A stretch of 64,000 bases of DNA from positions 682,001 to 746,000 of the forward strand of contig SAXG01000008.1 of assembly GCA_012932865.1 (NCBI GenBank), read 5' to 3'. Shown here in pieces: positions 57,265 through 64,000 of this stretch. The translations under genes and the position numbers were made by a program. The stretch's first letter is position 1; each line of letters begins with the position of its first letter. Source of the DNA: Amylostereum areolatum (Eukaryota > Basidiomycota > Agaricomycetes > Russulales > Stereaceae). Under the pieces are notes generated by a model. That model was given only the letters and a program-made list of their open reading frames with translations, was not told where the DNA came from and did no database searches.

Positions 57265-59712
57265 TCATGCCTTGGTCGTAGACGCGAAAGACGGGTGCAA
57301 AATCTGCTCGTGCAACGCCTTGCCTGCAGGTACCTATAGGAAGATTTATTCGTTCAGTGTGTGACTGCATGTAAAATGAAAGCAGAAAACACGAACCATG
57401 GGGAAAACATGCTCGTTTGCCTCAACAACGCACTCCATCAGCACTGGCCTTGCCCCATCGTACTCGAGGAACTCCTTCATCTTGGCCGGAAGTTCACTCG
57501 TGTTACTAACGCGGATAGCGTGGACACCCATCGCTTGGGCAAGCTTCACAAAGTCAGGGTTCGTCATACGCGTGTGGGAGTATCGGTTGTCATAGAACAG
57601 GTCTACAGAAGAAAGTCCATGGTTAGAAAAGATGAAAGTGGTAATGAAGGGTGGGGGGGTGCCGGACCTTGCCATTGCAAAACCATGCCTTGGAACTCGT
57701 TGTTCAACACGAGGACCTTGACACCGATGTTATATTGTGATGCGGTCTGCAGCTCCATCGCGGTCATGCTGAACGACGCATCTCCATCAATATCAATAAC
57801 GGTCTTGTTTGGTGCCGCGACCTTAGCACCAATGGCGGCTGGCAGGCCAAAACCCATCGTCTGCGATTGAAAAATTAACACAACCTTCATTGTCAGACGA
57901 CAGCGGGGAAGACATACCCCCAGACCGCCTGAGGTGACCATCGATCGGGGATACCGCCAGCGGAAATGTTGTGCAGCCCACATTTGGTGTTGACCTACAC
58001 CCGTGGAGACGATGACATTTTCCTTGGTCGCCGCCGTTTGTCTGTCGAGTTCCTCGATGACTTCCTGAGACTTCATCTTATGCCCCTGCTCGGGCTTGCT
58101 TTTGATGTACGTGAACGGGTACTTCTCCTTCCACCCCTTGATATCTGTGAACCAGCCTGCCCGCGGCGCATACTTGATCATCGGCAACATCGCCGCCAGG
58201 TTCGCGGTGACGTCGCCGAGAATCGGGATAGACGCGTCGACAACCTTGTTGATGTTCTTGGGCTGAATTTCGAAGTGGATGATGCCGCCACGGCCTTGGG
58301 CGGCGGCAGCGCGGGCAGCAGGCACAAATGTGTCAACCTTTCCTGTGACGCGGTCGTCGAAGCGAGCACCGAGGGCGATGATGACGTCCGCTTGCTGCAT
58401 GGCCAAGTTCGCGTATGCGGAGCCATGCATACCAAGCATGTGCAAGCTCTTCTCGTCCGTTTCGTCGAAAGCTCCGAGGCCCTGAAGGGTCGTGGTAACA
58501 GGGATGTTACCCTGCTCTGCGAGCTGAGCGAGGAATTTGTGGCCATCCTCCGAGTTTAGCATGCCGTTGCCTGCATAGACAATGGGTCGCTCAGCCCGGT
58601 TGATGAGGTCGGCGGCCTGACGGAGCAGGTGTACGTCGGCAGAGGCCGTCAGGGTGGATGCCGATGGAGAAGCCTGGAGGGGATTTGAGGGAAGGCCAAG
58701 GTTGACGCCGGGAGTAGTCGCCTTGTATGGCAGCGGTGTACGCAGGATACCGGCAGTGACATCTTTGGGAAGGTCGACGAGGACGGGTCCAGGGCGACCT
58801 GACGTCGCAATTTTGAAAGCCTCGTTGATGCGCCGCGGCAGCTCAGCGATATCCTTGACCATGACATTCCACTTCGTGCAACTACGAGAGATGCCGACGA
58901 TATCCGCCTCTTGGAAGGCGTCTGAGCCGATGGCGGAGGTCGCAACCTGGCCGCAGAACACGACCAAGGGTACGCCGTCGCTCAAAGCATCTTGCATTGC
59001 GGTAACGACGTTCGTCGCACCGGGACCAGAGGTGACGAGGACGACACCGGGCTTCCCAGACACGCGAGCGTAGCCCTCGGCCATATGTCCAGCGCCTTGT
59101 TCGTGACGAGGAAGGATGAAGTCGAAATTGGGGGAATTGTAAATCGCATCGAAGACGGGGAGAATAGCACCACCGGGATAACCAAATATCTGTTTGACGT
59201 CGTGCCGGAGCATCATTTCGTGGAATATTTGGCCGCCTGAGAGACCGACAAACGAGTGGTCGAGGTGTGCATCTGACTGCACGCCAATAGGTGCGAAGGG
59301 AACGTTGTTTTTTGTTGGCAGCTGCTGGAATCCCGGCGCTGGTGGGGGGCGCCTGATTTAAGGAGTAAATGAGTTGAGCGTTAAACATTTGAAAAGGATA
59401 TGTGCAGGATGGATAGGGTGCGAGGTGGAAGCAAACGACTCGTGAAAAATGACTCAGGAGCCCGTGTTTGTCATACCAGGCCTCTGCTTGCCAAACCAAC
59501 TGCGTACGAAGGGGGGGAGGCGTCACTCACACGGCCGGTGAAACGACAGCATTTTGAGTCGACGAGCGACTGATATTCCGCGCACGGTCTTGCACTCTTG
59601 CTTTTGCCTCAAGGAAGGACGTTGAGGCAGCGGCAGTGGATCTTGACCTGGAGAAGGCCAAGGGCGTTTTTGGTGCCGCGACGGCGCGGATTTTTGAAGC
59701 TGCGAGGGACAT
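57265..59712 (-). CDS. ILV2: Acetolactate synthase catalytic subunit, mitochondrial
   Basis: Thiamine-diphosphate enzyme that condenses two pyruvates to acetolactate (or pyruvate plus 2-oxobutyrate), the first common step of valine, leucine and isoleucine synthesis, in mitochondria. Start at 59712: MSLAASKIRAVAAPKTPLAF plus SRSRSTAAASTSF, a basic Ser/Ala presequence. Intron 1 is about 59353-59532. The TPP site Glu is in RHEQGAGHMAEGYARVSGKP. Other motifs are SGPGATNVVTAMQDALSDGV, AFQEADIVGISRSCTKWNVM and ARFDDRVTGKVDTFVP. The Mg/TPP motif IDGDASFSMTAMELQ is followed by LNNEFQGMVLQWQ, which carries the Trp of the herbicide site. The C-terminal exons read DLFYDNRYSHTRMTNPDFVK and end HPSFASTTKA at 57265. 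The frame is complete and unbroken. The regulatory subunit Ilv6 is not in the window. Confidence 0.96.
59450..59456. promoter_or_regulatory. Gcn4/Cpc1-type site in ILV2 intron 1
   Basis: TGACTCA is a perfect Gcn4 (Cpc1) consensus within the first intron of ILV2. Amino-acid genes are controlled by this factor in fungi. A single 7-bp match can be chance. Confidence 0.35.
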
Positions 59713-59839
59713 GGACGTCGCAACTTGGGACAAAGAAGAGAAAGAGAGCGAAGAGGAGGTGGACGTTCCGGGGAAGGCGGGAGAGGGGCGGATGACCTCC
59801 TGCTTTGATATATAGCGGACTTTCGGCCGTAGGCTCCAG

Positions 59840-59846
59840 TGACTCG
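59840..59846. promoter_or_regulatory. Near-consensus Gcn4 site in the ILV2-MTU1 divergent promoter
   Basis: TGACTCG, one base from the Gcn4 consensus, 128 bp upstream of the ILV2 start codon in the 249-bp interval shared with MTU1. Confidence 0.35.
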
Positions 59847-59961
59847 AAAACCCGAATCGCCGGTGTCTCGTCGGGTCACGTGAAACCCCTCTACGCGCAT
59901 CGCGCCTCAGCCAGACCTTGGCCAGTTCCCGCTTTCTCTGCTTTTCCATTGTCCAGATTTC

Positions 59962-61612
59962 ATGTGGGCTCGCGCACTCAGACGCACGTTGTCAACACAG
60001 CATGGGTACAGAAAAAACCCGAGCAAGGGAGACAAGGGTATGCGCTTATACCTCCAAAGGACTCGGAGCTCTGTCGACCTATTTGCAGTGATCGTGGCCA
60101 TGTCCGGAGGCGTCGACTCCTCCGTCACCGCCAAGTTGCTAGCAGACAAGGTCTGTGTGCACCAGAATCTAGCGAAATGGTCGCATTAAGTTGCTTAGGA
60201 CTATGATCTTTCTGCTGTCTTCATGCGCAATTGGGACACTCGCGACGAGTCAGGGACGGACAAGGGATGCGAGTGGGAGAAGGACTGGGAGGATGTCCAA
60301 CGTGTGTGCAGAAAATTCGACATACCGCATCGTATGGTACGTTTGAAAATGCTTATGGGGCTTGACCACGCTGACGACGTCACAACCAAGGTCAGATAGA
60401 CCTGTCGCGTGAATACTGGCTTCGCGTCTTCGAGCCCTCACTCAAATCCTGGGAGATGGGCGACACTCCCAACCCCGACATATGGTGCAACAAGTGAGCT
60501 TATTCTATCTTCATTTGACTCACGTTTTCACCCATGTTTTTCCCAGAGAAGTCAAGTTCGGGGCTCTCATGGACCATCTGCCGGTGGACACCCAGTTCAT
60601 TGCCACAGGCATGTCTTCCCTATCTGTCATTTTCTGCCACATGTCAACCTTATTTCTATGCAGGCCACTATGCCCACAAGCTCTACCACCCAGAAACTCA
60701 CCGTCCTCAGCTTCTTCGTCCCTCATGACCGCTTTAAAGGATCAAACCTTACTACCTCTCCTCGATTTCCGAATCCAGCCTTTCCAAAACACTCTTCCCT
60801 CTCGCCCATCTCCCCAAGGGATCCGTCCGTAAAATTGCATACGACGCGGAACTTCACAATGCCTCCCGCGCCGAGAGCATGGGCATATGTTTTGTCGGCG
60901 AGAAACGTCGGTTTTACCGACTTTCTCTGTGGGTCAACTCGTACCTTGCCCTTCTCACGCCACTCATTTCCCTTCGGAATTTTCAGCGGATTACCTCACG
61001 CCTAATCCAGGGCCCATTCTCCACCTCGAAACTGGCCGTCAGCTGGGTACGCACCAGGGACTTTGGACGTACACCATCGGTCAAGGCGCCAAAATCCGAG
61101 GTATGCCCGAGCGTATGTTTGTTGCGCGCAAAGACAAGTCCACCAATGCACTCTGGGTCGCTTCGATCAAGTTAGTCTTCACCTTCCTCTTTCGACGGTT
61201 GTGTTTAATCGGGTTCTTGGTTCAGCAATCCTGCACTTTTGGCATCGTCTATCACCATGAACGACTGGTCTTGGATCTGGGCCGACGCCCCACCTCCCAA
61301 CCTCGCCTCTCGAAGCGGCTTCCGTGCGCGTATGCAATTCCGCCATCGCATGCTCGACGTTCCCTGCACCGTTTTCTCGTACGCCCATCCTCACATTTCT
61401 CTTTCTCATCTCACATGGGGAGGTGCAGTGCCAACCCTTCTAACCCTCGCTCTATCCACATCGTCTTCGACGAGCCCCAGAAAGCCGTCGCCCATGGTCA
61501 AATCGCAGCCTTATGGGACGGTGAATGGTGTCTTGGGTGCGGGACGATCGAGGACGTTGGTACCGTGGACCATGCCTCTTTTTCTGCAGGTCGCCGCTAC
61601 CGCGACGACTGA
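59962..61612 (+). CDS. MTU1: Mitochondrial tRNA-specific 2-thiouridylase, with four frame breaks
   Basis: Inserts sulfur at the 2-position of wobble uridine in mitochondrial tRNAs (MnmA/TRMU/Slm3 family). Start at 59962: MWARALRRTLSTQHGYRKNP is a presequence. An intron (about 60038-60088) precedes the PP-loop IVAMSGGVDSSVTAKLLADK. Next are DLSAVFMRNWDTRDESGTDK, the TPNPD motif with its Cys (GDTPNPDIWCNKEVKFGALM), ATGHYAHK, and the second catalytic Cys region AESMGICFVGEKRR. Then come YLTPNPGPILHLETGRQLGT, GLWTYTIGQGAKI, and the C-terminal barrel NPRSIHIVFDEPQKAVAHGQ to the stop at 61612. The homologous frame shifts +1 near 60721, 60737, 60749 and 60913. Each is cured by removing one base from a run (CCC, AAA, TT, TTTT). 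The intron at about 60609-60663 starts GC rather than GT. Catalytic residues are all present. Confidence 0.88.
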
Positions 61613-62115
61613 ACGTCCGTCCCATTCTTAGCAGACTATGGCATATACATATTCATACACCCCCCTGCCACTCACTGCACGCCATATTGCACACACATAC
61701 TGTACTGTCAATATAATACACAACCCCGATTCATTTTATCTGTCTTTTTTATCAGAGCAAACACGATCCCTCATCGTTACATCCAATCCAGCCGAGCCCC
61801 TTAAACCTGGAGAATGAGAAGGATATCTCCTTGATACCAGACGAGCAGCGGCTTGATCTATCGTCCACTGTCCGATACCAAGCGGATCTACGAGCCCCTG
61901 GTTCCGGGGAGGCCCCCGACCTCCGATACCATCGAATACCAGGTATCAGAGTGCCGGAGACAAGGTAGCATGCATGAGCTTTGTCAAGCCCACGCATTTC
62001 TACCCAAACAAAGGTAGTATGGTCGAGTGCGCATCAGAGCGAGAGGATCGTCCTCTTCCGTCCTCCGATTGAAGACGCCGTCGCCGCGCGAGAACGGCGA
62101 CGCGTGGTCTCAAGC
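61613..62115. other. Intergenic, convergent 3' flanks of MTU1 and UPF1
   Basis: About 500 bp. Nothing beyond probable untranslated regions. Confidence 0.55.
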
Positions 62116-64000
62116 TTAATACGCCGTGACCCCGCTTTGCGTCGCAGCATACTGGCTCTTCATATCGTCCATGTCCGCAGCGTCATCCTGGCTCTTGTAG
62201 TCAAACCCAGAGCTCAAGCTCCCGATCTCCGACACACCCGCAACGCTCGAGAAGCTTGTCCGCCGCCTTAGCCTGTCGCTCTGCGCGTACCCGACGCCGC
62301 GGTCACCGAGCCCATGTCCAAGACCCATCGCGCTGGCTACGCTGTCCAAAGGCACATCCTGCGAGATGATCGAGGACGCATACGATCCTCCGTACGTGCT
62401 CCGCTTCGCGCCCGCCCCGCCGAAGGGTGCACTTGCGGAGAACATGGGAATGCCAGAGGAGTAGGTGGCTTGTGACCGGAGCGACTGCACATCCGAGGGA
62501 ATATAGTTGAGCGGATCGTGTGTGCGGTAAAACGAGGCATCGAAACGGCTGGGTGTGCCGGAAGTCGGTGCGCCGGAGAGGTACTCGCGCGCACTGGTGT
62601 CGTGACGCCTGTACTGGTCGACCGATTTTACGAGTGTACGGCGAGGCTTGCTAAACTGGATCATGCTCGGTTGAAGGTTGTTGAGCGGGCCTTCCACAAG
62701 ACACAGCTTCTCTTTGTAGTGAGTGAGGAGGTAATGCCACAAAGGGTGCTGAAGGGAAGAAGTCAACGAGGGGCTATCTGCATGATAGAACGGATACAGA
62801 CCTTGCTCAAGACCTTTGGATTGCCTAAGATGACCACGCCGTACTTGGCACGAGTCAAAGCAACGTTGAGACGACGAGGGTCGTTCAAGAAGCCGATGCC
62901 CTGATGCTCATTACTCCTCACACAGCTGAGGATGATATAGTCCTTCTCTCGGCCCTGGAAAGCATCCACTGACGCAACCTCGATTTCCTTGTACAGGTCC
63001 TTTTTGAGAGAGCCATTGTACTGCATATAGTTGACGATGTATGAGCGTTGCCCTTCGTATGGCGTCACAACGCCGATTTGACCAGGAACAACACCAGACT
63101 TGAAGAACTTAGTGACAATCTTCTCAACATTAGACGCTTCAGTTCTAAGGTCACGCCGTTAGCAGTTATAATTCCACAATGACGGACGTCATCATACCGA
63201 TTCAAGAAGGACGTCCCACTGCTCGAAATCTCCTCCTGGCCCAAGTTTTGATAGAAAAACATAGGTGTGTCGGGCACGGGCCAAGGGAAATCTACGTTCT
63301 TGCGCAGGCGCTCTGGGGCGGTGACATCCATTCTGCAAAGTCCCCTCGTAGAACATGTTTGAGGGGAAACTCCGACAAGCAGGGATGCATGCGGTACTGG
63401 ACTTGCAGACGAATAGGCCGGTTGCCGAGCACTACGAGTCGCTCAAACAGGGACTGGGTCAGACCAGCGCGGGCAGCCTTCTTGTTCATGATGACGGGCC
63501 CAAGCTGCTGGTGGTCACCGACGAGCACGACCTGCTTGCAGCCCAGGATGAGCGGAATCATACATTCTATAAGATAGAATTAACATATGACCTACACTCC
63601 GAGAGAGAACGCGTACCTGGTTCGGCAGCTTGAGTGGCTTCATCAATGAGCACCGTCCTAAACTTGAGCTTGCTCAGACGAGGGTCTCCCGCACCAACAC
63701 ACGTGCAGCAGATAACATCCGCTGCGCCCAAAATCTCCTTTTCGCACTGACGAATGAGGGTCTTGTACTTGCGCTCGTCGTTGGAGCTCAGTTCTCCCTG
63801 CTCGTTCTTGAGCTGAATGAGCTTTTGAAGCTCGACGTGTGTAGTGTTGTTAGCGACTTGCTGGTGCAAGGTGAGGAAGGCAACCGAGGAGTCAAGCGCC
63901 TCGCGAGACTTGGCGGTGAGTCGGACAACCTTGAGACCGGTTGAGTGAATCTTCTCCGTGAGCTGGTCGACGGCAACGTTGGAAGGTGCGCAGACAAGGA
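62116..64000 (-). CDS. UPF1: UPF1 RNA helicase, C-terminal part (5' end outside window), with two frame breaks
   Basis: Superfamily 1 helicase central to nonsense-mediated mRNA decay. At the right edge the frame reads [20 protein letters not shown]. Then come [20 protein letters not shown], motif [18 protein letters not shown], motif [18 protein letters not shown], and motif IV region [20 protein letters not shown]. Motif V is [20 protein letters not shown] and motif VI is [20 protein letters not shown]. The C-terminus carries the [20 protein letters not shown] block and a Ser/Gln/Gly-rich tail to the stop at 62116. Walker A and the CH domain are outside the window. Two +1 shifts occur: at the CCCC run (forward GGGG, 63363-63366) and near 63328. 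The sequence on both sides is strongly conserved UPF1, so these are unlikely to reflect an old pseudogene. Confidence 0.93.

Noticed and set aside
62400..63000. CRISPR or tandem-repeat array
   Set aside because: No regularly spaced direct repeats anywhere in the window, and the genome is eukaryotic.

Overview
The window is nuclear DNA from a filamentous basidiomycete, most likely an Agaricomycete. The support is dense short GT-AG introns (about 50-60 nt), GC-rich exons, a fungal Tnp2-type CACTA transposon, Agaricomycete-style F-box and P450 genes, and clear homologues of fungal housekeeping genes. No bacterial operon, CRISPR array, rRNA or convincing tRNA was seen.

Layout. 1-3530: right-hand part of a CACTA (EnSpm) transposon with the 5' half of its Tnp2 transposase (minus), a divergent coiled-coil second gene (plus), a subterminal repeat zone and a CACTA terminus. 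3.95-9.1 kb: Dnf1-type phospholipid flippase. 10.6-12.0 kb: septin CDC10. 13.8-15.4 kb: AHA1 Hsp90 co-chaperone. 15.9-17.1 kb: DUF3429/TMEM69-like mitochondrial membrane protein. 17-20.7 kb: gene-poor DNA. 20.7-21.8 kb: Pho80/Pcl-type cyclin. 21.8-25.2 kb: gene-poor, with long poly-C/poly-G runs. 25.2-26.7 kb: coiled-coil AT-hook protein. 27.4-29.6 kb: dihydroxyacetone kinase. 30.5-31.3 kb: a second, divergent Pcl-like cyclin. 32.9-34.0 kb: NatB catalytic subunit NAA20. 34.9-40.0 kb: IML1/DEPDC5. 40.3-45.5 kb: a disordered hypothetical protein, a Ser/Thr-rich single-pass membrane protein and a four-TM DUF7598-like protein. 46.3-53.9 kb: two cytochrome P450 genes separated by a 2.1-kb near-perfect inverted repeat. 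54.8-56.7 kb: F-box protein. 57.3-59.7 kb: acetolactate synthase ILV2. 60.0-61.6 kb: mitochondrial tRNA 2-thiouridylase MTU1. 62.1-64.0 kb: 3' part of UPF1.

The genes form no single pathway. Themes are nutrient and growth control (IML1, two Pcl-type cyclins, NAA20), membrane and cytoskeleton (flippase, septin), organelle metabolism (ILV2, MTU1, DUF3429) and oxidative metabolism (P450s). Two divergent pairs share short promoters: IML1 with the 40.3-kb gene, and ILV2 with MTU1.

The features most worth a second look are the P450-flanked palindrome, clustered single-base frame breaks in five otherwise conserved genes (DAK1, IML1, the F-box gene, MTU1, UPF1), dispersed TTGAA-based heptamer repeats, a possible membrane-anchoring tail on AHA1, and the intact-looking CACTA element with its uncharacterised second gene. 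Exon boundaries were deduced by eye from splice consensus and frame.
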